This document shows, one piece after another, positions 1 to 8,370 of a DNA stretch of 28,427 nt. The notes beneath the pieces were generated by a model, which saw nothing but the letters and a program-made list of their open reading frames with translations, was not told the DNA's origin and ran no database searches. The stretch lies in the NCBI GenBank assembly GCA_964503235.1, contig CAZCZJ010000023.1, positions 1-28,427 on the forward strand, read 5' to 3'. Source of the DNA: W425 sp964503235 (GTDB lineage Bacteria > Chloroflexota > Dehalococcoidia > Dehalococcoidales > RBG-16-60-22). Made by a program: the position numbers and the translations under genes. Position 1 is the first letter of the stretch, and every line of letters begins with the position of its first letter.

Positions 1-60
1 AATGACCGCCTCAAGAGACGGACCGGAACGGCATATTTTAGCTTTAAAGCCCGTACCTAA
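1..60 (+). CDS. Possible C-terminal tail of an upstream gene (partial)
   Basis: Frame 1 is open from the window edge and ends at TAA 58-60. It would encode about 19 residues rich in Arg and Lys with a TGTAYF stretch. That is too short to assign a family. The reading rests only on an open frame in the same orientation as the next gene, and chance is a real alternative. Confidence 0.3.
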   Translation, partial: NDRLKRRTGTAYFSFKART

Positions 61-244
61 AGATAACACGATATTGAGTTTATTGTCAAGCTGATGTGAG
101 TGCGATCCGGTGTTCATACCCCTTGAGCAATACTGTAGAGAATCGTGAGCCGAAACAACCATGACAGAACTTAAAATATATGCTATATTATGTAATATTT
201 TACATGGTACTTTTATGTACAAATACTTCTAGTGGAAGAATTAG
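61..244. promoter_or_regulatory. AT-rich leader before the glycosyltransferase gene, with a small dyad
   Basis: No coding signal is seen. The last 80 bases are AT-rich. They contain an inverted repeat ATGTAA-TATT-TTACAT at 190-205, then a second short dyad with GTAC arms at 207-220. Either could be a regulatory site for the gene starting at 245. I found no convincing -35/-10 pair. Confidence 0.3.
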
Positions 245-1885
245 ATGACCCTGTTAAAAAATAAGGCTCTATCAATAATAACTTCCCTTACCAATGTTAC
301 CTCCCGTATTAATCCCGATATTCTTTTCGCTTCCACGGTAATGCCTCTGGCGACGGTTTTAGCGTTGATATTTCTGGGCGATAAAAGTATCTCGCTTGAT
401 GAAGCTTTCAGCTATACCATAGCGCGGATGGACTGGCCGGAATTCTGGCAGGTCTTAGCGCAATACGAAGGCAACCAGGGATTTTACTACCTTTTGCTTA
501 AATTCTGGATGGTCTTAGGTGATAGCGAGTTCATTCTGAGATTGTTCTCGGCAATAACGGCGCTCTTTTCCCTGGTTTCGGTGTACATTCTGGGCAAACG
601 GCTGTTCGGGTGGCGCGTTGCCATAATAGCCGCTTTGCTTATTAGTGTAAACGCTTTTTTTATCACCTATGCTCAAGAAGTTCGCGGTTACATGCTCGCT
701 ATTCTTCTTGGGATACTTTCTTCTTACTTCTTCGTTAGAGCTATAGAGAAACCCGGCTTTAAATGGTGGTTTGCTTACGTTCTTGCAAGCGTGCTAGGCG
801 TTTATACCCATGTGTTTGCCATCATGATACCGGTTGCCCAATACGCATCTTTGGCTTTCATGCCCCGGCGGGATATTCCCTGGAAAGGTCTGATTATATC
901 CGGGGTTGCCATGATACCCTTACTCATCCCCATGGGTCTTTTCGTATTAACACGTAATATCGGTCAAATAGGATGGATCTCCACGCCCAAACTCTGGGAC
1001 ATCGTCAGAACGATGCACCGCCTATCAGGCCAGAATGGCCTTATCCCGATGATAGCCTACTTCATTCCCATCGCCACCGGCTTCTTTTTTGCCGCACGGT
1101 CTTTTCTCCGTGACAGGTTGTCTTTAAGCCTCTGGCGGTACGTGTTCGTCTTCAGCCTGATAGTTCTCCCGGTTATCATTTTATTTGCAGTTTCGTTTGT
1201 CAAGCCTGTATTTACACCCAGGTATTTCATCATCTTCCTGCCTTTCTATACCTTCCTCGCTGCAATCGGCATTGAACATTTTAAAAAACGCTGGTTGATA
1301 TTCGGGGCTATAGCCGTGCTTGTTTTCATTTCAAGCTTTTCATTATGGGGCTGGTATTCCAGTGACGAGAGCCAGGAAATTAACCAAAATGAAGACTGGC
1401 GAGGAGTTACGAGCTATATTATTTCAAATGCCGAAACAGGCGACGCCATAATCTTTTATCACCCGATGATCAGGCTAGAATACGAATACTACATAAACAG
1501 GATGGAAACCCCTCAAAACGCGCCGGTGCCGGTCCACTATTGCTACTCAGATGAAGAAGAACTGAATATTTATTACTTGCCCCCAGGGCTCACCCACGGC
1601 CACGATATCCCGGATCCGGACGGGTCCATTTTAGACCGGTTGAGCGGGTACGAACGCGTCTGGCTGGTTTTGAGCCATGGTTCTGACAGAGGAAATATAA
1701 ACCAGGCCCAGCTACTTGGCGATATCCTGCAAGAAAAGTACGGAACCGTCCGGGAAATAGAGTTCAATCTGGATTTAAGGGTTTTACTATTCACCCGTAA
1801 TGGCACATTAACAGATTTAATAATACTCTACTATAAATCTCCCCCGGCGCAATCTGTATTTAACTTAATCCCGCCGTACCCCTAG
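245..1885 (+). CDS. GT-C membrane glycosyltransferase, family 39 / ArnT-like
   Basis: This is a polytopic inner-membrane protein of 546 residues. GT-C enzymes of the PMT/ArnT type move a sugar from a polyprenyl-phosphate donor to protein or lipid outside the membrane. After the first membrane segment comes an acidic pair (Asp52-Glu53 in SLDEAFSY), the usual GT-C catalytic loop. It is followed by the FYYLLLKFW stretch and YAQEVRGYML near residue 141, all typical of the family. About ten hydrophobic segments fill residues 25-370, and residues ~375-546 form a soluble tail. ATG 245 has a weak purine-rich site (GGAAG) upstream. The 3' end overlaps the convergent CoA-transferase gene by 26 bp. Donor and acceptor cannot be told from sequence. 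Confidence 0.8.
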   Translation: MTLLKNKALSIITSLTNVTSRINPDILFASTVMPLATVLALIFLGDKSISLDEAFSYTIARMDWPEFWQVLAQYEGNQGFYYLLLKFWMVLGDSEFILRLFSAITALFSLVSVYILGKRLFGWRVAIIAALLISVNAFFITYAQEVRGYMLAILLGILSSYFFVRAIEKPGFKWWFAYVLASVLGVYTHVFAIMIPVAQYASLAFMPRRDIPWKGLIISGVAMIPLLIPMGLFVLTRNIGQIGWISTPKLWDIVRTMHRLSGQNGLIPMIAYFIPIATGFFFAARSFLRDRLSLSLWRYVFVFSLIVLPVIILFAVSFVKPVFTPRYFIIFLPFYTFLAAIGIEHFKKRWLIFGAIAVLVFISSFSLWGWYSSDESQEINQNEDWRGVTSYIISNAETGDAIIFYHPMIRLEYEYYINRMETPQNAPVPVHYCYSDEEELNIYYLPPGLTHGHDIPDPDGSILDRLSGYERVWLVLSHGSDRGNINQAQLLGDILQEKYGTVREIEFNLDLRVLLFTRNGTLTDLIILYYKSPPAQSVFNLIPPYP

Positions 1886-3206
1886 TGATGAAATTAGCCT
1901 GGCGGGCGGCTTTCTCCAGCTCATCGCGGAAACGGGGGTGGGCGATGGAGATGAGAGCCCTGGCACGCTGCCAGACGCTCTTGCCTTTAAGATTCACTAT
2001 GCCGTACTCGGTGACGACATGAGACACATCCGAAGCGGGCACGGTGACCATATCGCCGAGTATTAGTGTCGGCACGATATTGGATACCAGCTTACCGTCA
2101 TTATCTTTACGTGTAGAGTGAAGGCAGATAAAAGCCTTGCCCCTCTCCGACATATAAGCTCCCCGGGTGAACTCCAGCTGTCCCCCGGCGCCGCTTATCT
2201 GGCGTGTGCCGACCGACTCCGAGCATACCTGACCCCTTAAATCTACCCGGAGAGCGCTGTTGATAGCTATTTGTTTATTATTTTGGGCGATTACATACGG
2301 GTCGTTGGTGTAGTCGACGGGAAAACCGGCTAAAAGCGGATTCCGGTCCATATATTTATAAAGTTTCTCCGAACCGGCGGCGAAACAGTGCACGACCTTG
2401 CCGGGATTTAGGTTTTTTCTTTTACCGGTAATGACACCCGCTTCGATGAGCTCCATCATGCTGTCGTTGAACATCTCGCTGTGGACGCCGAGGTCTTTCA
2501 GGCCATGCTCTATCAGCAGCTTACCGACAACACCGGGGATAGCGCCGACGCCCAGCTGGATGGTAGCGCCGTCTTCTATCTGCTCCGCCAGATAACCGGC
2601 GACAATCCTGTCTTCTTCAGCAGCCTCAGGGGTGGGGAATTCGGGGATTTTATATTCGTAGTTTTCAACGATATAGTCCACCTGCGAGATATTGACGACC
2701 TCGTCATAGCCGCCGTAGACCCAGGGCTGGTGCTCATTGACTTCAACAACCACGGTCCTGGCGACATCGCAGGCGGCTTTCTGGCGGGTGACCGCCGTAC
2801 CGAAATTGAAATTACCGTTGTCATCCATCGGAGTAACTTCGATGAAGGTTATGTCAACTTCGTCTTTCAGCCATTCCCGATACATACGGGGGCCCTCGCT
2901 CAGTCCGAAGGGAATGTAGGAGCAGGCGCCGTTTTTCTGGTACTCCCTCTCCACCTTCCCCAGAAACCACGAGTTATGGATAAAATGCTCCTGGGCGGGA
3001 TCGATTCCGGGGAGCTGCGTGTGCGAATGCTCCGCCCGGATTTTGACGCTCTTAAGCTCTCCGGCGCGCTCCGCCAGTTTGGCATCGATGAGCGAAGGAA
3101 AGCCGCAGATAGCGCCATAGTCTATCCACATACCCGACTTGACCAGCCCGGCAGCTTCTTCGGCGGAAATCAGCTTACGCTGGTATTCATCATGAAATCC
3201 CGGCAT
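1860..3206 (-). CDS. Acetyl-CoA hydrolase/transferase family CoA-transferase (4-hydroxybutyrate CoA-transferase-like)
   Basis: The 448-residue product moves CoA between an acyl-CoA and a free carboxylic acid, typically acetate, through a glutamyl-CoA intermediate. The family loop QLGVGAIPGVV is at ~217-227. The likely catalytic Glu is Glu244 in HSEMFNDSMMELIEAG, and a glycine-rich GAGGQLEFTRGA stretch follows. The length fits the 4-hydroxybutyrate/butyryl-CoA:acetate group (~430-450). It lies 37 bp after rpiB on the same strand, so it is probably the last gene of the tsaEBDC-rpiB transcription unit, although its function is unrelated. No strong ribosome binding site precedes the ATG. The true substrate (acetate, butyrate, 4-hydroxybutyrate or another) is not decided by sequence alone. 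Confidence 0.83.
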   Translation of the reverse strand: MPGFHDEYQRKLISAEEAAGLVKSGMWIDYGAICGFPSLIDAKLAERAGELKSVKIRAEHSHTQLPGIDPAQEHFIHNSWFLGKVEREYQKNGACSYIPFGLSEGPRMYREWLKDEVDITFIEVTPMDDNGNFNFGTAVTRQKAACDVARTVVVEVNEHQPWVYGGYDEVVNISQVDYIVENYEYKIPEFPTPEAAEEDRIVAGYLAEQIEDGATIQLGVGAIPGVVGKLLIEHGLKDLGVHSEMFNDSMMELIEAGVITGKRKNLNPGKVVHCFAAGSEKLYKYMDRNPLLAGFPVDYTNDPYVIAQNNKQIAINSALRVDLRGQVCSESVGTRQISGAGGQLEFTRGAYMSERGKAFICLHSTRKDNDGKLVSNIVPTLILGDMVTVPASDVSHVVTEYGIVNLKGKSVWQRARALISIAHPRFRDELEKAARQANFITRGTAGLS

Positions 3207-3243
3207 TTTTTATAAAACCCAAATGCATAGTAAAGTGAAGTTA

Positions 3244-3681
3244 CTAACTTTCCTCTATATCTTTTATCTTATTCAAGCGGGCGATATGCCGGTCTCCCTC
3301 GAACTCGGCGGTAAGGAAAGCTTCAAGGATAGCGGGCAATCGGGCTTTCCCCTCTTCCGCCGACAGGCAGCAAATCTGAGCGTTATTATGACGTCGCGCC
3401 CGCGTGGCGGTAAAGGCGTTGTAGCACTGGGCAGCCCGTATTCCCTTCACCTTGTTGGCGGCGATGCACATGCCGATACCCGTACCGCACATCAGTATGC
3501 CGAGGTCGAAATCACCTTTAACGATAGCTTCGCCGACCTCCCGGGCGATATCCGGGTAGTCAACCGGGTCGCGGGAATAACAGCCGAAATCCTGATAAGT
3601 ATGGCCGGCCTCGGTAACGAGTTTGACGGCCGTATCTTTGATAACGATTCCCCGGTGGTCACAGCCGATTGCGATTTTCAC
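3244..3681 (-). CDS. rpiB: Ribose-5-phosphate isomerase B
   Basis: This enzyme interconverts ribose 5-phosphate and ribulose 5-phosphate in the pentose phosphate pathway. The N-terminal KIAIGCDHRG, the active-site Cys in MCGTGIGMCIAANK and the 145-residue length are diagnostic of RpiB (LacA/RpiB family). I chose GTG at 3681 because AGGAGG lies 8 nt upstream and KIAIGCDHRG then sits at the N-terminus as in relatives. A longer frame from an ATG at 3711 would add ten unconserved residues and include that ribosome site. It follows tsaC closely and supplies pentose phosphate next to purine and histidine genes, which use PRPP. The proximity to those genes may be coincidental. Confidence 0.92.
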   Translation of the reverse strand: MKIAIGCDHRGIVIKDTAVKLVTEAGHTYQDFGCYSRDPVDYPDIAREVGEAIVKGDFDLGILMCGTGIGMCIAANKVKGIRAAQCYNAFTATRARRHNNAQICCLSAEEGKARLPAILEAFLTAEFEGDRHIARLNKIKDIEES

Positions 3682-3711
3682 TTTTTCAACCTCCTGATGC
3701 CAGTATACCAT

Positions 3712-4371
3712 TCATTCGGGACTTTTGAACCTGTTTATCACCTCGTGTATTTCCAGCCAGCTAACGAGTCCCTGGCGGATAAGCTGGGGCGGACTTACCG
3801 ATAAATCGACGATAGTAGACACATCACGCGTTTTTATTAGTCCCTGGTCGAGGACCAACGCTATTTTCCGGATATTCTCGCCAAGCTGGCCGACAATTTC
3901 TTCGACAGTGTAAGGGGTGGGCCTGCCGCTGATATTGGCACTGGTGGTGGTCAACGGTCTCTCCGTAGCGGCAACGAGCTTCAATATTACATTGTTATCC
4001 GGAATCCTGATGCCGACCGTATCGAGTCCGGCGACAAGCATCGGCGGTATTATCTCTTTCTTGGGCAACACCATCGTCAAAGCACCGGGGAGGAAATGGT
4101 CGGCGAGATAGCGGGCGACCTCGTTGATACGGGCATACTTCTCCGCTGCTTCGATAGAGTCGACCGCCACGTGAATGGGATTAGAAAACGAGCGACCTTT
4201 CAAGTCGAATACCCTGGCGATGGTGCGGGTATCGAGGCCATTGGCGGTAAAGGCGTAACCGGTATCGGTGGGGCAAACCACGATTTCACCCCGGTTGACG
4301 AGACGGGCGGCGCGCTCTATCACCGCGGCGTCGGGATTGAAAGCGTCAACCTTAATAAAAATCTCTTTCAT
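3712..4371 (-). CDS. tsaC: L-threonylcarbamoyladenylate synthase (TsaC/YrdC type)
   Basis: The product makes threonylcarbamoyl-AMP from threonine, bicarbonate and ATP, the first step of t6A formation on ANN-decoding tRNAs. The 219-residue protein is a single YrdC domain. It shows CPTDTGYAF near the N-terminus, KGRSFSNPIHV for nucleotide binding and SANISGRPTP later on. It lacks the extra C-terminal domain of Sua5. ATG 4371 is preferred over a TTG at 4383: an AGGG site sits 5 nt upstream, and the ATG falls one base after the tsaD stop, giving tight coupling. Together with tsaE, tsaB and tsaD it completes the four-gene set. An RNA-binding YciO/YrdC relative is an alternative, but context favours TsaC. 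Confidence 0.9.
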   Translation of the reverse strand: MKEIFIKVDAFNPDAAVIERAARLVNRGEIVVCPTDTGYAFTANGLDTRTIARVFDLKGRSFSNPIHVAVDSIEAAEKYARINEVARYLADHFLPGALTMVLPKKEIIPPMLVAGLDTVGIRIPDNNVILKLVAATERPLTTTSANISGRPTPYTVEEIVGQLGENIRKIALVLDQGLIKTRDVSTIVDLSVSPPQLIRQGLVSWLEIHEVINRFKSPE

Positions 4372-4372
4372 G

Positions 4373-5380
4373 TCATCCCTCAAGGGGCGAATTGGGCACG
4401 ACGTTAAGGCGTAAATCCGACACCTCTCCTCGCATCAACCTGGCATGACCGGCAGCGGCAATCATCGCGGCGTTATCGGTGCAGAGCGAAAGCGCCGGGA
4501 AATATACATCTATCCCCCTGGTTTTACAGGCATCCTCGAAAGCCGACCGGAGGCGACTGTTAGCCGAGACGCCACCGGTAACACTGACCGTAGACACGCC
4601 TTTTGTTTCGGCGGCACGTAGCGTTTTGGCGACCAGCACATTCACCACCGCTTCCTGAAAGCTGGCGGCGATATCAGCCAGGGGCAGTTTCTTACCGGCG
4701 GCAACTTTGTCCTTGAACATATTTATCACCGAGGTTTTCAATCCGCTGAAACTGAAATCGTACGTTTTATTCCTCAGCATTGGCCTGGGGAAGTGATAGG
4801 CTGTTGCATTCCCCTCTTTAGACAGTTTATCAATTACGGGTCCACCGGGAAAATCAAGGCCGAGGAACTTGGCGATTTTATCGAAAGCCTCCCCGGCAGC
4901 ATCGTCCAGCGTGGTGCCCAGTAACTCGTAGCGATTACCATCGGCAACATAGAGGAGCATGGTATGCCCCCCGGAGACCGTCAGGCAGACATGTGGAAAA
5001 GGCATCCCGGGATTGCTGAGTCGGTTAGCGTAGATATGGCCTTCGATGTGATGCAAGCCGATGAGAGGCAGCTTACGCGAATAGCTTATGGACTTCGCCG
5101 CGGCTACGCCGACCAGCAGACACCCGATGAGTCCCTGCCGTGCGGTGACGGCTACCGCCTCGACATCATCCAGTGTCTTTCCGGCATTATCTAGAGCTTG
5201 CTTGATGACGTAGCCGATAAGCTCGGTATGCCGGCGGGCAGCGACCTCGGGCACTACACCGCCGTATTTACGCAGCAAATCAAGCTGGGTGGCGATGACA
5301 TTCGACAATATCGTCTGACCGTCAGTCACCAGTGCCGCCGAGGTCTCATCGCAGGATGTTTCAATACCCAGAACCAGCAT
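4373..5380 (-). CDS. tsaD: tRNA N6-adenosine threonylcarbamoyltransferase
   Basis: TsaD (Gcp/YgjD/Kae1 family) moves the threonylcarbamoyl group onto A37 of tRNA, working with TsaB and TsaE. The 335-residue protein starts MLVLGIETSCDETSAALV. It has the metal-binding HxxxH as His111 and His115 (LHHIEGH), a nucleotide loop SGGHTMLL, a second loop VTGGVSANSRLR, and LCTDNAAMIAAAG at the end carrying the third metal ligand. One oddity: the stretch usually read as GPGL near residue 82 is ARQGLIG here. The 3' end is one base from the tsaC ATG, and the gene starts 11 bp after the tsaB stop. Function is secure. Confidence 0.97.
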   Translation of the reverse strand: MLVLGIETSCDETSAALVTDGQTILSNVIATQLDLLRKYGGVVPEVAARRHTELIGYVIKQALDNAGKTLDDVEAVAVTARQGLIGCLLVGVAAAKSISYSRKLPLIGLHHIEGHIYANRLSNPGMPFPHVCLTVSGGHTMLLYVADGNRYELLGTTLDDAAGEAFDKIAKFLGLDFPGGPVIDKLSKEGNATAYHFPRPMLRNKTYDFSFSGLKTSVINMFKDKVAAGKKLPLADIAASFQEAVVNVLVAKTLRAAETKGVSTVSVTGGVSANSRLRSAFEDACKTRGIDVYFPALSLCTDNAAMIAAAGHARLMRGEVSDLRLNVVPNSPLEG

Positions 5381-5391
5381 TAATTTATCCT

Positions 5392-6084
5392 TTATCCCGA
5401 TGCTCCATATTTATTTACAAATGCTCTGGCGGTTGATTCTTTAAGATAAAGCGGCGTTAAAGCGAGGGTATCATCACTATCACCTTTTTCAAGTCGCCGA
5501 CCGGCCAGCAGGGCGACCACCGCTCCGTCCGGCGCCGCTTCAATAGCCTTTACGGGTGACGTCAATACTCCTTCATAAAGCTGTAAATATGATTCTGTCC
5601 CCTGCCCTACGAGAACGGCAGATTCGTTTATTTTGGCCAGCAATTCCCTGATGTCACCGTAAAAGTAGTCGCCGGTAATTACGACGCCTTCATCATCAGG
5701 TAAATAGAAAGCGGCGTAAACGTTCGAGCCGGTGCCGGCATGAATCACGGCACAAATCTGACTAGTCTCATTTCTCGCCCGGTAAGCCAGAGTCTCCAGA
5801 GTGGATACGCCACCGACAGGTTTACCCAGGCTGAACGCCAGCATTTTACCCACCGTTACCCCCACCCGTATGCCCGTCCATGAACCGGGACCAAGTCCGA
5901 CACCTATCCCCTGTATATTTTGAAGCGCAAGGCCGGCGCTTTTCAGTACAGTATCAATGTTATCGACTATCTGCTCCAGGGAGTCGGTTTTAGCGTCGAA
6001 AGAGCGACCAGCCAGCATTTTTTCGCCGTCGACCACGCCGATGGCATTGGTGTAACCGGAGGTATCGATGCCCAGCACTACCAT
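5392..6084 (-). CDS. tsaB: t6A synthesis scaffold subunit TsaB
   Basis: TsaB is an inactive ASKHA-fold paralogue of TsaD. It dimerises with TsaD and supports t6A transfer. The 230-residue protein has the phosphate loop MVVLGIDTSG at the start and GLGPGSWTGIRVG at ~87, which matches the GPGSFTGLRIG family signature. It lacks the HxxxH metal site of TsaD. Its ATG overlaps the tsaE stop in the 7-bp string ATGGTAG, so the two are probably translationally coupled. The length is normal for the family. No RimI acetyltransferase is fused or adjacent, unlike many tsaB loci. Confidence 0.94.
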   Translation of the reverse strand: MVVLGIDTSGYTNAIGVVDGEKMLAGRSFDAKTDSLEQIVDNIDTVLKSAGLALQNIQGIGVGLGPGSWTGIRVGVTVGKMLAFSLGKPVGGVSTLETLAYRARNETSQICAVIHAGTGSNVYAAFYLPDDEGVVITGDYFYGDIRELLAKINESAVLVGQGTESYLQLYEGVLTSPVKAIEAAPDGAVVALLAGRRLEKGDSDDTLALTPLYLKESTARAFVNKYGASG

Positions 6085-6554
6085 GACTTACTAATCTTCC
6101 TCATTAAGTCGTTATATTTATCCCCCTCCGCCGAGAAGGATATCTTCCTTTTACGGGCAGAAAGACCTGTAAAGTCTACTTTCAGGTATTCGGAGGGTAA
6201 AAGAGGCAAAATCTTCTCCGCCCACTCGATGATAATCACCCCCGATTCCGCCCGGGCAAGGTAGTCCGGCCAGCCGATATCGACGACATCCGCCGCATCG
6301 CCGAGTCGGTACAGGTCCATATGAAAAACGGGGAGCCTGCCATTATATTCGTTGACCAGGACAAAGGTGGGGCTGTTGACCTGCCGCAGCGGCACGCCCA
6401 GTCCGGCCGAGATACCCCGGGTCAGTAGCGTTTTACCGCAGCCGAGCTCCCCGATTAAGGCGATAATACTTCCACCCCTCAGACTATCCCCGATTTTCTC
6501 ACCGAGCGTCTGAGTATCAGAGGAGCTGTTGCTGATGTATTCATAATTTACCAT
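6078..6554 (-). CDS. tsaE: t6A synthesis ATPase TsaE
   Basis: TsaE is the small P-loop ATPase that drives turnover of the TsaB-TsaD complex. The Walker A motif GELGCGKT is at residues 35-42. It is followed by the family's TRGISAGLGV, a NSPTFVLVNEY motif, and an HMDLYRLGDAADVVDIGW stretch that matches the YHLDLYRL family block. The product is 158 residues. It is the first gene of the minus-strand unit tsaE-tsaB-tsaD-tsaC-rpiB. The 130 bp between it and the divergent guaA gene must hold both promoters. For tsaE, TTGCCA and TGTAAA spaced 17 bp apart on the minus strand are a weak candidate. Confidence 0.94.
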   Translation of the reverse strand: MVNYEYISNSSSDTQTLGEKIGDSLRGGSIIALIGELGCGKTLLTRGISAGLGVPLRQVNSPTFVLVNEYNGRLPVFHMDLYRLGDAADVVDIGWPDYLARAESGVIIIEWAEKILPLLPSEYLKVDFTGLSARKRKISFSAEGDKYNDLMRKISKSW

Positions 6555-6641
6555 GAAGGTAGTAATCCCCGGGAGAAAATATTTACAAAATTTATCAAGC
6601 GTAATGGCAATATTTCACGCCTGAGAGATAGTTTTCCGTAC

Positions 6642-6670
6642 TTGACGATAGTATAACATAATGGTAAATT
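6642..6670 (+). promoter_or_regulatory. Candidate promoter for guaA
   Basis: TTGACG at 6642-6647 and TAAATT at 6665-6670 are spaced 17 bp apart. Transcription would start near 6677, only about 8 nt before the guaA ATG at 6685. There is no Shine-Dalgarno match before that ATG, so the message could be nearly leaderless. Confidence 0.45.
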
Positions 6671-6684
6671 GTGTTCTATAAACC

Positions 6685-8370
6685 ATGGTTAAAAAGCGTC
6701 AACAACCACCCCAGGACGAAAGCCACCGGATAGCCACCACCGACGATATCGAGGTGTCAACTTACCTTGAGATTGCCAAGGAAATTGGTGGTGAGCAGCC
6801 GGCGGCAACCGAAGACGCGGTATCCGGCGCCAAGCGCGAGGCAATTATCGTCCTGGACTTCGGCTCGCAGTATAACATGCTGATCGCCCGCAGGGTGCGG
6901 GAAAGCCAAGTATACTGCGAACTGCTGCCGCACGATACCCCCTGGGAAAAGATAGCCCCCCTGAATCCCAGGGGATTTATTTTATCCGGAGGTCCGGCCA
7001 GCGTTTACGCCCCCAACGCCCCGCTGGCTCCGTCCTACGTTTACGAAAGCGGTCTGCCGGTGCTGGGCATCTGCTACGGGATGCAGGTTATTACCAAGCA
7101 ACTCGGCGGTCAGGTAAAGCCGGGCACCAAGCGTGAGTACGGCCATGCCGTGATGCATATCAGCCAGGTAGACTCACCGCTATTTGCCGGAGTCCCCGAA
7201 TCGACACCGGTGTGGATGAGCCACGGCGATAAAGTCGACGAGTTGCCACCGGAATTCGCCAGTATAGCCTACACGGAAAATTCGCCCAATGCGGTCATAG
7301 GAAACGGCAAGGGCATTTTCGGTCTGCAGTTCCACCCCGAAGTAGCCCACACCCCGGAAGGGAATACGATACTGAAGAATTTCATCTATCGGGTATGTGG
7401 GTGCCAGGGAAACTGGACAATGGGAAACTTCGTCAGCGAAAGCATAAACCGTATTAAAGACCAAGTTGGCGACGGCAGCGTCATCAACGCACTCTCGGGC
7501 GGGGTGGACTCATCGGTGGTGGCGACACTCATCCACCGCGCCATCGGCGACCAGCTTACCTGCATCTTCGTCAATAACGGCCTGCTGCGGCGAGAAGAAG
7601 CCGACAGGACCCTTAAAGTCTTTGAAAATAACCTGGGCATGAACATCGTCTATGTCGATGCTACGGAAAGGTTTCTCGACCGCTTGAAGGGCGTGATAGA
7701 CCCCGAGGAAAAGCGTAAGATTATCGGCGAGGAGTTCATCAGGATATTCGAAGAGGAAGCGAAAAGAATCGGCAAGGTCGATTTCCTGGCGCAGGGAACG
7801 CTTTACCCGGACGTCATCGAAAGCGTTTCATCGGTAAGCACGGCTTCCGCCAAGATAAAATCACACCACAACGTGGGCGGGCTACCCGCCAAGATGGTGC
7901 TCAATCTACTGGAGCCACTAAGATATCTTTTTAAGGACGAGGTACGGCTGGTCGGCCAGGAGCTGGGACTGCCGGAGGAAATGGTACGGCGGCAGCCCTT
8001 CCCCGGTCCGGGACTGGCGATAAGGTGCATCGGCGAGGTTACGCGGGAGAAACTGGAGATTTTGCGCAGCGCCGACTTTATCCTGATGAACGAGGTCAAG
8101 AAAGCCAAGCTCTATAACCAGCTGTGGCAGAGCTTCTGCGTGCTCACCGACGTGAGGTCGGTGGGGGTGATGGGCGATTACCGCACCTACGGCTATCTGG
8201 CGGCTATCCGCGCCGTTACCAGTGACGACGCCATGACGGCCGACTGGGCCCGCCTGCCCTACGACCTGCTGGCACGCATCTCCAACCGGATAGTAAACGA
8301 GGTGGACGGCGTCAACCGCGTTGTCTATGATATAACCTCCAAACCCCCCTCGACGATAGAGTGGGAATAG
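6685..8370 (+). CDS. guaA: GMP synthase (glutamine-hydrolysing)
   Basis: GuaA aminates XMP to GMP using glutamine and ATP. The class I glutaminase domain starts near residue 52 (AIIVLDFGSQYN), with nucleophile Cys130 in GICYGMQ and the His-Glu pair in FHPEVAHT. The ATP-pyrophosphatase domain has the PP-loop LSGGVDSSV near residue 270, and the chain ends in the universal KPPSTIEWE. The 561-residue length exceeds the usual 510-525 because of an N-terminal extension of about 50 polar residues with no recognised domain. No good in-frame start lies closer to the conserved region. It opens a plus-strand purine run (guaA, purD, purE, purB, purC). Confidence 0.97.
   Translation: MVKKRQQPPQDESHRIATTDDIEVSTYLEIAKEIGGEQPAATEDAVSGAKREAIIVLDFGSQYNMLIARRVRESQVYCELLPHDTPWEKIAPLNPRGFILSGGPASVYAPNAPLAPSYVYESGLPVLGICYGMQVITKQLGGQVKPGTKREYGHAVMHISQVDSPLFAGVPESTPVWMSHGDKVDELPPEFASIAYTENSPNAVIGNGKGIFGLQFHPEVAHTPEGNTILKNFIYRVCGCQGNWTMGNFVSESINRIKDQVGDGSVINALSGGVDSSVVATLIHRAIGDQLTCIFVNNGLLRREEADRTLKVFENNLGMNIVYVDATERFLDRLKGVIDPEEKRKIIGEEFIRIFEEEAKRIGKVDFLAQGTLYPDVIESVSSVSTASAKIKSHHNVGGLPAKMVLNLLEPLRYLFKDEVRLVGQELGLPEEMVRRQPFPGPGLAIRCIGEVTREKLEILRSADFILMNEVKKAKLYNQLWQSFCVLTDVRSVGVMGDYRTYGYLAAIRAVTSDDAMTADWARLPYDLLARISNRIVNEVDGVNRVVYDITSKPPSTIEWE

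Noticed and set aside
2481..3215. A 244-codon plus-strand frame opposite the CoA-transferase gene
   Set aside because: It lies wholly on the antisense of a conserved enzyme whose motifs are clear, and has no recognisable domain or ribosome site.
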